A stretch of 57,958 bases of DNA, from NCBI GenBank assembly GCA_027596075.1, contig JADGJC010000041.1, positions 274 through 58,231 of the forward strand, given 5' to 3'. Of this stretch, positions 45,201 to 56,082 are shown one piece after another. Position numbers and translations under genes: made by a program. The notes under the pieces are model-generated. The model ran no database searches. It was not told the origin of the DNA and worked only from the letters and a program-made list of their open reading frames with translations. Position 1 is the stretch's first letter, and every line of letters begins with the position of its first letter. The DNA is from Rhizophlyctis rosea. Lineage: Eukaryota > Chytridiomycota > Chytridiomycetes > Rhizophlyctidales > Rhizophlyctidaceae.

Positions 45201-48054
45201 TGGGGCGAAGGGAAGGGTGAAATTTAGCGCATTCATTGCAATGCAAGAAACATTATAAGTTGTCCATCTCTCACATTGTGTCTTCAAGTGCTCTTTCCAT
45301 GTTGGTGTCTAGTCCGCATCTATGGTTGCAAAAAGGAAATGGATTCACAATCAGTTTTGGTCAACCCTCATGGCGTTACTGGTATGCTGGCGCCCCCCAC
45401 CCCGGACCTGGCGACCAACCGAGCGCTTGATACCTCTCTCCCCCCTAAAAACCTGACGTCATTGCGACCACACTCACCGTCCGCTAGAATTAAATATAGA
45501 AGCTAACACCCGTCAGTGAGATGTTTGTCACTTTCGCTTCCCCAAACGCACAACGAGCAACAGGAACACATCTCTCGCTCTCCTACCTCCATATGTAAAC
45601 CCAAAAAAAGTTGCCAACTTCGTCTCCCCACCCGTATCCGTTGGTAGCGGGAAGGTATTTGAGTAACCTAGAGATATTTGCAGCTCAACCAAAGACAGGA
45701 TAATGCACACATAAGGATGTCATTCTACCACGGCAAGATAATCCAACACTTCACAGAACAAATACACAACAGCCCTTACCTGCATCCCGCATTCTCTTCA
45801 AGTACCCCTGAAAAGTCGTCATATTCCACGCCTTCCACCATGCGGTGCCCCACGACACCCACGGCGGGGGAAGGTCCAACCCCAGTGTCTTCAACGTGGT
45901 CGTATTGACATGCCAAGGATCAAAGATAAGAGCAAAAGGGTAGGCATAATTAACTTGGTCGTATATCGTGATTTTGGAAAGAATGGGCTCGACGTCCATG
46001 GAGGCTTCGAAGCCTTCGCTTTTGAAGGAGTCGTGTTCTAGGTGCGCTGGTGGGCGGCCAGATGATGATGTTCAGTGAGTGAAACGGCCCCATTTCTCAC
46101 ACAGGACTCACATAGCGGGAATAGTCTATCTAATCCAGAATGCATCACTCCCATCTGATAATCCATGAAGAAGATGTGATCGGGACAGGTCCATGAAGGG
46201 TTTGGAGACGAACAGTCAATCGCCGTTACTTGTGAAATTCGCCATCCTATGGGGCAGACAACGAAAGAGATGAGAGGCCCTCCGTATGACGGCCATCGGC
46301 AGTACCGGCAAGGTAAGGCAGACTCGTTCATGAAATCCCTTCGAGCGCTCCACCTACCAGTCAGATTTTGTGGATCCTCCATGTACGGATTTGGAACCCT
46401 ACTCCGCAAATGCACCGCAATAGTATCCTTTCCATTCTCATCCCGCATATCCCTCACATAAGATGCGTATGCGCCCACAGCAGGTGGAATGTCTTCCTCC
46501 GTGTCTGGAAACCACGCATACAGCGTTCTGTTTGCCGTCGTGGTGTTGCCGATCATGATGTAGTCTGCGTTGTGGAGGGCTGATGTATGTGAAGGGGTCG
46601 GATGAAGATTAGAGAAGATATCGCACAGGATTGGGGAAGTTTGACAGACATACAGCACACGTAGGCCGGATGCGGAAAGAGGGTGGCTTCGACTGTTAAG
46701 TTGATCTGCGGTAAACCGTATGAAGATTGATTCAGATAAGTCATTTGATGACAAAATGACGTACATTCCACATCGCAGAGATATGCCAATTTGTCCCATC
46801 GAATGAGGCGGTATCTGTTATTCGCATTGGAACGGATATATTTGCTGTTGTACTGAAAGTGGAATGATTTACTTAGGGGCAGCATTCATATCGCACCAAT
46901 TCCGGCAACGCCCTCGAGAGCATAAATGTTTGATGAAAGACTTACTCTCTCCATCCAACCATCACTACATCAAACAAGTCGGAATCTGTGTAGCGTTACA
47001 GATGTGATGGATGAATACCATACCAGCAAATCAAGAAACTGGAAGGCCGGCAAACTCTCTGCTCACAATCTAAATAGGGCTCCTGGGGCGGACATCTCCA
47101 TTGAGCAACCGCACCCGTGTCGGGTAACGATAACGTTTGATTTACAGTGAGAAAATAGGCTCCTGATGGTAGTGTGACATCCGGTATCGGTGGCGGACCA
47201 CGAGGTGGTTCGAAGACTTCCTCATCTACCATCTACACATGAGAAAGATATGGGAGTTAGGTTAACCCACTAAGGTTTGAGAGAAACGGAAGTGACCTTA
47301 CAGGTCCAAAATACATCGCCAGATATAGATCCACGTACTGCACCAATTCAAAAGGCGGGACATCATTAGACGGGTACCACCTGCACGGATCGAACAATAA
47401 CAAGCATGGATTCCGAAATGCATCAGTCTTACTCACAATCCCAGCCATGTTCTGTATCCAGAAAACATCATAGTCTCCATGCGCAAAAAGCGTCGAATTC
47501 AGGGGAATGGCAACTCTGGTCCATCTTGTCGGCGTTAATGTCCGGTTCGAAAAATGATCCATAAAGACGTTGTCCGTTGTGGCGGTCGAATTGGTACTAC
47601 TGCCAAAATGGACGGCAAATTGATTGACTTGGACTGTTGCCTGATTGGTGTTGTTGTGCATAGCGATGTATATGAGTTCAATCGGAACTTTGTCACACTT
47701 CGATCCTCTACCGTAGCGATAGATCTGGATACAAACCGCCATGTAGACAATCAAAGCCTCATATAGAGGCTCACCAGCAAAGATGAGTCCTTTATTATGC
47801 TTCCACTGGGCTCCGCCCCATGGCCACATGTTGTAGTAGAAGGTTTGCAAGCCCGTTCCGGGCGGCGGGAATGTGTCCGTGGCATCGAGGAAGGTGGTAA
47901 TGAAGAATTTCCAATCGTCCCAATTGTCGTTATATGTCACTCTTAATTGCGTCGTATTATCTTGTGATGTAGCGAGGGGGAGGGAGAGGGCGAGCACAAA
48001 GATAGTAAAGATCGTGAGGAAGACATGCCGCAGTTGCATCATGACGGGTAGCAT
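42229..48054 (-). CDS. Class C (GABA-B/Grl-like) G protein-coupled receptor with solute-binding-protein-like ectodomain
   Basis: A gene of many short exons. The start at 48054 leads into a signal peptide (VFLTIFTIFVLALSLPLATS). The first ectodomain (about 48.0-46.4 kb) is rich in Trp, Tyr and N-glycosylation sequons (NDNWDDWKFFITTFLDATD, GAYFLTVNQTLSLPD, DLFDVVMVGWRE, MIGNTTTANRTLYAW). The second (about 46.3-43.8 kb) resembles extracytoplasmic solute-binding proteins: an aromatic-rich DPWHVNTTTLKTLGLDLPPP region, a GRIQSRNPMQVAFNDILYKV segment and final helices. The membrane domain begins at AGAMFIIMLLIVMFWW and has the class C signature KRDTPVIRAASKVFSFLILA. Later segments include FFTIGFALIVGSLFVKTYRV, KITDKSLLIHLSGIMVAEVA, AMLMILAAIFAFRTRRVSS and LAPTLIFAIPKLFVAYNIFT. 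The C-terminus is cytosolic. Such receptors in Dictyostelium (Grl) and animals (GABA-B) couple to G proteins; the ligand here is unknown. Exact exon ends were checked for only part of the gene. Confidence 0.85.
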
Positions 48055-49026
48055 TGTGGGTGGGCGCAACCCATGCTTTCAGGCTGCTTTCCAAAAGGAA
48101 GAAAAATTGAGGAATCGGAAGGAATGGTCGGAGGGTTTGTGATTTGAATGCGCTCAATGGCAGGATTTATGATTTACGGTTGCTGAGCACCAGGTCGACG
48201 TCTCTTTTTCCCTAGATCAGGGAATTGCTCGATCAGTATCTACTTGATGATGACGTTATTCATTGCAAACCCAGAACGATCATGATCAGGGTCGGCTATG
48301 ATCTCTCGGTGCGTTTGCTTTCTTACCGATGGTCATGATATTCAATCCTCGGTATTTCATCCTTCAAATATTATTTTCTCTTTTCAAATTTTCATAAGGG
48401 AAGTCTCTTCATCCATAGCGCCCAGATCTCCATATAATGCCTTAAAACTCGGGCTATCAATTCACCCCCTCGCTCCCCGTCATATAATACTTCAACCAAT
48501 GTAGTTGCATCCATGAGGACGATTACTCTTGACAAGGCAAACGTAGTTATGGGCATATTGTCAAGTTGATCCCTAACAAAGCTGATCTTGTATGATAGGC
48601 ACCGTTCATTCATAGTTCGCATAATCGCAATGTGGATAATGACATCATGCAATAGATGTTGCTCTCCAAGAGGGCGCCTCGGAATACGTGGAGATGTATG
48701 CAGCACAGTAATCTAACAATGTATGCCCTGAACATGTCAATTCGACTTGATATTACGGGCAGTGGCTATAATATACATCTATCAAGGTCCAAGCGCTTCG
48801 CATTATTAATAAATCCTTTGAATGGACCCTCGCGTCTTCTCCATTTGAATAGCTCTGCATACCAGGTTACCCTGGCCATCTCGGCTAAAACTTGTTCACT
48901 AGGTACCCCTTCCCAGACGAAGACTCCCCACCGTTTCTCCTTTTTCGACTTTCATCGCTACAAGGGAATTTACACATTACGCCGCCCCGTTCCCAAGCAT
49001 TTGTCCATCATCCCTCGTTCACAGCC
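48055..49026. promoter_or_regulatory. Divergent intergenic region
   Basis: About 970 bases between the 5' end of the GPCR gene and the deoxyribosyltransferase-like gene, so it should hold both promoters. It is AT-rich around 48350-48400. A plus-strand frame runs into the downstream gene from about 48892, but I start that gene at the ATG at 49027. Confidence 0.4.
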
Positions 49027-49512
49027 ATGTCAAACCCATCTCTCACCGTAGTCAAACCTCCAAACCCCCTCAAAACTGTCGGGAAATCGGTCTTCCTCGC
49101 AGGCAGCATAGAAATGGGCACCGCACCAGACTGGCAAACGGCCCTCACAACCCGCCTCGCAGAACTTCTACCCAACCAGCCCATCACCGTACTAAACCCT
49201 CGCCGCGACGAATGGGACGCTTCCTGGGTGCAATCTATCCACAACCCGCAATTCAAGCAACAAGTAGAATGGGAACTTGACGCGCAGGAAGCTGCTGATG
49301 TGATTGCTATGTACTTTAGTCCTCAGACACAGGCGCCCATAACGTTGTTGGAACTAGGTTTGTTTGCTGGCAGCAAGAAGATGGTGGTTTGCTGTCCGGA
49401 TGGATATTGGCGGAAAGGGAATGTGGAGGTTGTCTGTTACCGGTACAATATCCCTCTGTTCAACACTATGGCCGAGCTTGAGAGGGAGGTGGTTTCGAGA
49501 CTCAGGGTATGA
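49027..49512 (+). CDS. Nucleoside 2-deoxyribosyltransferase-like protein
   Basis: A single-exon protein of 161 residues. Family features are KSVFLAGSIEMGTAPDWQTA (the glycine- and serine-rich substrate loop near the N-terminus), ITVLNPRRDEWDASWVQS (the NPRRxxW-type segment), VEWELDAQEAADVIAMYFSP, and ITLLELGLFAGSKKMVVCCP, where the Glu after LL is in the position of the catalytic glutamate. The C-terminus (NIPLFNTMAELEREVVSRL) is a terminal helix. Classical members move deoxyribose between bases in purine and pyrimidine salvage; many relatives in fungi and bacteria are uncharacterised N-glycoside hydrolases. The ATG at 49027 places the fold start about 24 residues in; the frame stays open upstream. 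Lack of introns and a mostly bacterial family raise the possibility of horizontal transfer, not shown here. Confidence 0.8.
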   Translation: MSNPSLTVVKPPNPLKTVGKSVFLAGSIEMGTAPDWQTALTTRLAELLPNQPITVLNPRRDEWDASWVQSIHNPQFKQQVEWELDAQEAADVIAMYFSPQTQAPITLLELGLFAGSKKMVVCCPDGYWRKGNVEVVCYRYNIPLFNTMAELEREVVSRLRV

Positions 49513-49772
49513 GAGTGTTTTTGCGTCCATCCGTGCTAGATATTTCTGCTGTAAAAATAGACAATCTCCATCTCGTTCACGTCCACATTGTTGACGGTAT
49601 TGTGATTCTCTCACAAACCAGTGCTGTTACTAGCCTGCAGGACCCCCACATGAGACCATATGATTCCGAAGTTTCCGAGCTCATCTCATTCCTCATTATT
49701 GAATAACACTATATACAGCAACCCTATTACTTCTACATACGTAATCCATCGAATATGGCACCGACCAGAAAC

Positions 49773-52700
49773 CTAAAAGTTCTCCATCCGGAACACAAAC
49801 CTACACCTCTCCTTACCCCTCCTCGCACTCATCTTCCTACAATGATCCCACACCTCCTCCGCCAACGCCGGCGGCCCACAGTAAAACACCCCCACAGTAC
49901 CGCCCGGAAACTCTGCGGCAGTCTGTTCAAATATCTCGTCCCAATCCGGCCGGCCGAAATGGGTCTCGCGAGTCAAACCCGTCAAGAGCGACTTCTTTTG
50001 TTTCGTGGGTGATGGTGAGCGTGCGTTTGCATTCGTAGTTGCAGATGATTCCGATGTGGAGTTGACGCCCGCCGACTCCTTCCCAACCTCCGACACCCTC
50101 CCCTCCCCCTCATCCTCCATAATCACCCCAGTAGCCTTAACACCCTCCACCCCACCGCCACTCCCCTCATCCTCCCTAACACACTCCAACCCCCTCCACA
50201 ACAACCCACTTCTCACATCCCTCCTCGTATTAGCCCCCGTAATAAACGTATGAATCCTCACAACCCCCATCCGATCCTCCTTCTCGATCTCCCTCAGCAA
50301 ATCCAGAAACCAACTAAACGCCAACCGCGTCCGATTAACCCAATAAAAATCCACTCTCCGTAACCGCGTACCAGAGGGATGGTGCAACGAATGAAGAGAG
50401 GCGGATTTAGCGTTCTGGTGGTCCATGCGCAGTTCTAGGTGTCTCAATATGGAAGCGAAGGGCGTGACGCCTATACCGGCGCCGATGAGCATGGTGTTTT
50501 CAAAGTGGGTCCAGTGTTCGGCGGGGGCGCCAAAGGGGCCGTCGATTTGGACGGTTGTGGACCAGGGTGGGGTTGGTTCGTTGAGTCTGGCGCTGTGTTC
50601 GGCGCGTTGGACTAGTTCGTCGGTCCAGTTTCCGTTTGAGCGGATGTAGACGTCGATGGTGTCGTCTAGTGGACTGCTGGTGACTGTGAATGGATGCCAC
50701 TGGGATTTTGATAGTTCCGGGAAGTTGACGTAAATGTATTGTCCTGGTCGTTGTTGGGGTAACCAGTTCCCTGTTCCGCGCACGGGTTTGAGGGCTATTT
50801 TTACCGTCCGTTCCGCCATAGGGGTAAGTGTGGGGACGTAGCGTACAAAGTTTCCGCGATATATTCGGAGAAGCCTTTCGGTGAGATACCATGAGAATGG
50901 AAGGCTTAAATACATGAACATGTGGGGGAACTGGATCCACCGCCATGTCCCGTGGATCAATAGGGCGATGGCGAAGATGAGGTATGCGTGATGGGAGTAC
51001 CAAAAGAGCTCGAACCGGGTTCGTCGGATTTTCGGGATAGATAAAGTTACTAAAACGATCAGAGCCAGTAACGCAATCAACCCCGTCAACCCCGGTAAAG
51101 TCGTAAAGAACAAGCTCGCATATGTCGGCCTCCTCTCAAACTTGACCCCCATAATAATCGAATTAACCAACTCCAAATCCGTCGCCGTACTCGCAGATTT
51201 GAACGTCCCCGCAACATGTCCAATAACATGTCCCGTCGCCGCTGCCGTAATGACGTACCCGACGATTTGATGGAAGAACGTCGCATGATCGAAGGGTATC
51301 ATGTGCGCGATGGGGAGGCCCCGGAGGTATGTTATGAGTGTGCGGGAGGTTGTGAGGAAGGAGAGTGGGACGTTTAGGTACAGAATACCAGCAAAAGCTT
51401 TCGCATTCGCCGACCCCCATCCGAGGATTTCTACTTTCGATGTTGTGTAGACGCTTCGGAGGTAGAGGAAGAACATCATCATGTTCAGAAGGATGTAAAG
51501 CGTTCCGAATATTACTGATCGTTTATGAAGGGAGAAGTACACCCGTCCCTTCTGTATCCACCCCCACCCACCCCGTAAACTCATCTTCGAGCCCCTCACT
51601 CGAACCTTTCCCCCACCACCACCCACCCCATCCTCCTCCTCATCACTCTCCCCCTCCCCCCTCAAATCCAACAAAAACCCCTCCGCAACCTTCCCCCCCT
51701 CCACAAAATCCAACCTCAACCCCCCCGCATCCGGCCACGTCTTCCGAAACTCCTCAAACTCCACGTCCCCACTCCCATCAATATCCATCCGTCTCATCAA
51801 CGCATCCGCCACCGCGTCCAACTCCGCTTTTGTAAGATGCAAGGCGTTTTCGAGGGCAGAGTGCGAAATGGTCTGCAAAATATCATCACGATGGATCTTG
51901 CCGCTATTATCCGTATCGATCATGTCGAATATTAGACGGGATTTCAAGTCTGGGTTGGCGTTTTGGGCGGAGGGGGAGAGGAGGGCTATGGATGTTAGGA
52001 GATGCAGAACGCGGATTTCGTAGAGGGGGGTGCCGATAAGCTTTGATTCCACAGCACGGGGTTGGGTCAGAGAGGATGTAGAATTTTTCACGGCGGCGGT
52101 GCCGCTGGGTTGGGAGGAGGGGTGTTGGGATGGTGTTCGGGTGCTGTTGGTTCTTGGCATGGTTCCGCTGGCTGGAGGCTTTTTGACACTGGCGCCCCAG
52201 ACTTCGTCGATGTCGAGGAGGTTTTTGAGACTTTCTACGACGCGTTTACTGCGTCCGCTGCCTAGGCGGACGCCGGGGAGGATTTCTTGTAGTTGTTCTA
52301 GGGTGCATAGAAAGACTTTACGTCTTCGGTGCATTCCGGCACGGACGAGGGGGTTGGTGCTGACGGCGGCTTCGATGGTTGATTCGAGGTAATGATGAGA
52401 GTCGCCGATGTTATGGGGTGGGCGTTGGGGAACTTTTCCGTCCGCTGTAGGTGATGAGGATTCGGCCGTCCTCGAAGGGCGTGCAGACAAAGGACGAGGT
52501 GTAGAAGTACTCCTTCTCAGCGGCTCCACTTGATTCTTTTTCCTAACTCGTGACTCTATTTCTCCGTTACCCTCCTCCCCATCCCCATCTTCCGTTTCCT
52601 CCTCAATCACTTCTTCCTCTTCCCCTTCCTCGTCCTCCTCATCAACACCCTCCTCATCCTCATCATCCGCATATAACAAATCAATGTACTTGCTGATAGT

Positions 52701-52820
52701 CTCCTCCGTATGTGCCCAATCCAAATGCGTAAAGTCCTTCACGGCCTGTGCAAGTCGTGCGACATCCTCCTCTGTGGCGTTGTATCGTCGTGCCGCCTTT
52801 ATAGAAGTGGGTGTGGGCAT
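49773..52820 (-). CDS. EF-hand NADPH oxidase (Nox5-like)
   Basis: A single exon of 1015 residues from the ATG at 52820 (MPTPTSIKAARR). The N-terminus has an acidic run (residues ~50-90: DDEDEEGVDEEDEEGEEEE) and a disordered Ser/Thr/Pro region. EF-hands include DTDNSGKIHRDD (~300) and DIDGSGDVEFEEF (~345). The ferric-reductase core from ~425 has paired histidines in FDHATFFHQIVGYVITAAAT with GHVIGHVAG, and in FWYSHHAYLIFAIALLIHGT. The FAD site is WHPFTVTSSPLDDTIDVYIR; NADPH sites are MLIGAGIGVTPFASILRHLE and GVFYCGPPALAEE; the C-terminus FRMENF ends in an aromatic as in all Nox proteins. It transfers electrons from NADPH to O2, making superoxide outside the membrane, probably under Ca2+ control. 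A ~70-residue Ser/Glu-rich insert sits in the NADPH lobe before THFGRPDWDEIFEQ. Fungal NoxC also has EF-hands. Confidence 0.9.
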   Translation of the reverse strand: MPTPTSIKAARRYNATEEDVARLAQAVKDFTHLDWAHTEETISKYIDLLYADDEDEEGVDEEDEEGEEEEVIEEETEDGDGEEGNGEIESRVRKKNQVEPLRRSTSTPRPLSARPSRTAESSSPTADGKVPQRPPHNIGDSHHYLESTIEAAVSTNPLVRAGMHRRRKVFLCTLEQLQEILPGVRLGSGRSKRVVESLKNLLDIDEVWGASVKKPPASGTMPRTNSTRTPSQHPSSQPSGTAAVKNSTSSLTQPRAVESKLIGTPLYEIRVLHLLTSIALLSPSAQNANPDLKSRLIFDMIDTDNSGKIHRDDILQTISHSALENALHLTKAELDAVADALMRRMDIDGSGDVEFEEFRKTWPDAGGLRLDFVEGGKVAEGFLLDLRGEGESDEEEDGVGGGGGKVRVRGSKMSLRGGWGWIQKGRVYFSLHKRSVIFGTLYILLNMMMFFLYLRSVYTTSKVEILGWGSANAKAFAGILYLNVPLSFLTTSRTLITYLRGLPIAHMIPFDHATFFHQIVGYVITAAATGHVIGHVAGTFKSASTATDLELVNSIIMGVKFERRPTYASLFFTTLPGLTGLIALLALIVLVTLSIPKIRRTRFELFWYSHHAYLIFAIALLIHGTWRWIQFPHMFMYLSLPFSWYLTERLLRIYRGNFVRYVPTLTPMAERTVKIALKPVRGTGNWLPQQRPGQYIYVNFPELSKSQWHPFTVTSSPLDDTIDVYIRSNGNWTDELVQRAEHSARLNEPTPPWSTTVQIDGPFGAPAEHWTHFENTMLIGAGIGVTPFASILRHLELRMDHQNAKSASLHSLHHPSGTRLRRVDFYWVNRTRLAFSWFLDLLREIEKEDRMGVVRIHTFITGANTRRDVRSGLLWRGLECVREDEGSGGGVEGVKATGVIMEDEGEGRVSEVGKESAGVNSTSESSATTNANARSPSPTKQKKSLLTGLTRETHFGRPDWDEIFEQTAAEFPGGTVGVFYCGPPALAEEVWDHCRKMSARRGKERCRFVFRMENF

Positions 52821-55800
52821 GATGGAATTGGACACCAACAGGTAAGGGAGGAATCTGTATGGAAGTCAATACTTTACGGACTTTGTTTTGAAATGCGAGT
52901 TTTCTTTGCTGAAGCACGGAGGACTTCTTGATTTTTAGGTGGTGTGGAAAATAGATCCACTTAGTGACGAGAAGTCTTAAAAATCTCCGTCTTCCAAGAA
53001 AATGTCTGCCAAGATTTGGATTTGAATGCCTACGGGAAGGGACCGTATTCATCAATCGGAGCCGACCCTGATTCGCATTCATTCTGCGGGTAACGAAAGG
53101 GTCTACCGCAATTATATAGGGACAGGAGTTCGCACACCCATCCATCGCTGCAGTCTCAGCTGACCGACCTGTGGACACCCCGCTTGAACATGACAGATGG
53201 CAGCAATCATGTACGTACGCAGCAGACTGCATCGTGGCCACAAGATACGCAAAAACTCAACCATTCCGCATTCTATTAAGAACTTGAAAGTGATGATTTT
53301 TCCAGGTTTTCTCATCAATGACATCATGAGAATTGATGTGTGGCCCCATTCCGAAACTCTAAAACTTTATTCGTGGTTGGTGGCACAGTGAGCGTTATGT
53401 AATCGTGTGGGTGTGCTAACTTCTAAGGGCAAAAAGAAAAGCAGGTGAAAACATGTGTGATGCACAGCTCATGCTTTTAGGTGGTCCTCCAACAAAGTTG
53501 TTATCTATTTCTCCTTGCGAAAAATAATTGGTTTCGAAGTTGTCTTACGTTGTGACAAGGCATCAGGAAAAGTTGTGACAAGGCATCAGCATAGTTCGCC
53601 TCATCATTTGCCTTTTGGCCATGCAGCTCCCGCAAACTTGTTCAGCCAAGGAGGGCTTGCAATGTATCTTGTATTGCAATCAGGTGAAAAAAGGGATGGG
53701 AATGCTTCACATACGACACGCTGTGTCTGCTGTAGTTTACTGACCAAAGTGTGAACGCCTCATCGAGCACAATGGGAACAGGTCTACTTGGTCTTCGAGA
53801 GTTCTTGGAGGATGAGTCCAGAATTCAAAAACGTACAATGATGCAGGACAATGAGCTTCCAATCACATGGACTGGTAGTATCACCAGTCTCGGTGAAATG
53901 AAGCGCCTTGAGAGGCAATAGAGAGGAGATCAGCTTGACGTAATGGGGTGGATGGCGAGAGCATCGACATTCTTGATTGATGCCTTTTCATTTATTATTT
54001 GGAGTGAGCCGCACAGCGCACGAATAATCACGTATCAGGACATTAGGAAAGAACAGCCATGCTGCAATCATTATCACCCATGCCCTGGATGGTCGGTCTT
54101 CAATCTGTCCATCCAAAGGTCGTGTCTGCCATGGCAAAAAAGAATAGTCGAGTGAAGGGTGTGTGCTGCGGATGCCATCGCCTTACCGCGTTGAGTCACC
54201 GCGCTTTTCCTATGCAGCACACAGCAGTCAGATGTCATGCGCTATGAAGATCACGGGAAAGGTTGAAAGGTCCATAGGGGTTGCGTACAGCAATCCATCC
54301 ATGATCCACATCAAACTCCATATGATGCCTCATGATGGAAGACTGTCAAAAATTATCAATTGGAAGAGAACAGATTGAACAGTATGATACATGAAGAAGT
54401 GTATGTTGATATATTACACATGCTATACATATTATTGAAGCTAAACTACGCCGCGCCGACTTGTGCTCCCCTCTGTCTTTGCAGGGGCTGGGGACCCTCT
54501 GCCTTCAGTATGGAAAAACTGGAGGCAGGCGACATTAGAGCTCGAAGATTGAGTGTGAAGTTATTATGCTGGCTCTGCTGTATCCCATCGAGGGACTCGT
54601 GCCCGGCTACCACTTCGTGTGAGAACCGCATACTGGACATGCTTCAGGTGCCTCGTGCAAGTTCCCACTCGACTTGAGATGCGAAGGTGGTAGTGGTTCT
54701 CCTAAAAAGCAAAGAAGGGGTGAACTAAACGGAGGCGCGAAACGACATGCGATGGGGCCACCAGGTTTCCCCCATCTGCTCAACCCACGGACCACAAAAA
54801 GGATCTCATGGAGCGACGTACTATTTATACCGCAGCTCGTTTCATGTCAAAGGTTCCCAACGGAAGAGCCCTCAGCCATTTTATTACCTATCGACTCTTC
54901 CTCCGGCGGCCCCTACCTGATCCCAGCCCTCCAGTTGTGGTCAAGAATGGCGGCCGAACGCAGTCGATAGAGTGACACGTCCCGCCATTCCCCCACTCCA
55001 GCCCATATGGAGCGGTCGGGTTCTCGTGTTGGTGTCTAGTGGTCTTGATAGTATACTTGGCAGAGTTATTTCTGCGGACGGCCCAACACGAGAAGATCCG
55101 TCGTAGTAGCGAACGTAGAATGTGGAGGGTGTGAAGAGAAAATGGGGTGGGAAAGTGGGGAAAGGAGGTGTTTTGATTTGGTTGAGAGTTGTGACCGACA
55201 GTCATTTTTCAGAATGATGGAATTGATTGTGTAATCCAAGCCACTCCTAAGCCACGGGTTCAGTGACTCACTCATCCATCAGGAAGCTGTGTGTTTGCAT
55301 TCGGGTGATCTAGTGATGGACTGAGGAGTATGACATCATGAATCAAAGTCAATCAAAAGCGCAGTTACTAGTACTATCTAACACACACACACACCCAGCA
55401 TACCCGTTAAACTTACAATGGTCACCGGCAATGGGTTGAAATAAGTGATGACTCATGATGTGTGTGTGCTAGTTATGATGATGTATGTTGACGTGTGAAG
55501 TGTGTGATCCGGTGAGACCATGATCCTGACTTTTGAGCCCCCAAATTCCCCTCAACCCCATCATGATGGATGAGCCCAACATATCCAAATCTCGGACCTC
55601 AATGTGACTGTGAAATTTGGTGCGCACCATTGACAAGTGGACAACTGGGCAGACGCGTCCTCCCATCTATCCAAAGTGTCTGCACACTGGTCCGATTCGG
55701 AGCTCTTTCCCCCCGTATTTGTAGCATACCACAAACTTCATCTCTCTTGCAGACTTTTTATCCAGTGAATCGGTGTATCAACTTGCACCCGTCGTATTGC

Positions 55801-56082
55801 TCTTTACCCATTAGGATACTGCTTGCCACATCGTCCGCCTCCCACCCTCCATATTTCACCGCTTCCTACTATTCCCTCGTCCACTCACTAGTGGCGTGTA
55901 TTCGCTATTACTATACGAACGGCCAGCGTGTATCGTTCGCCGTCGCCGGCGTCAACGACTGCAAAAACCTCGCTACAGTGTGCAGGCGGCTGAGTCCCTT
56001 CGCTGGGAAAGTCTCAGTGCATCAATCCAACTCTTCGGCACAGACCTCCTGGTAACACAACCAACCCCAACTCAAAACCATC
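52821..56082. other. Gene-poor interval
   Basis: About 3.3 kb between the Nox promoter and the right-hand unknown gene. It contains a short tandem repeat (53549-53589), an (AC)n run of about 14 bases near 55381-55395, and open frames without family features. The plus-strand frame at 55570-56055 lies directly before the next gene and could contain an upstream exon or its 5' leader. Confidence 0.4.
53549..53589. repeat. Short tandem repeat, 18-base unit with 5-base spacer
   Basis: GTTGTGACAAGGCATCAG occurs at 53549-53566 and again, identical, at 53572-53589, separated by GAAAA. It is a recent local duplication in intergenic DNA. Confidence 0.75.
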
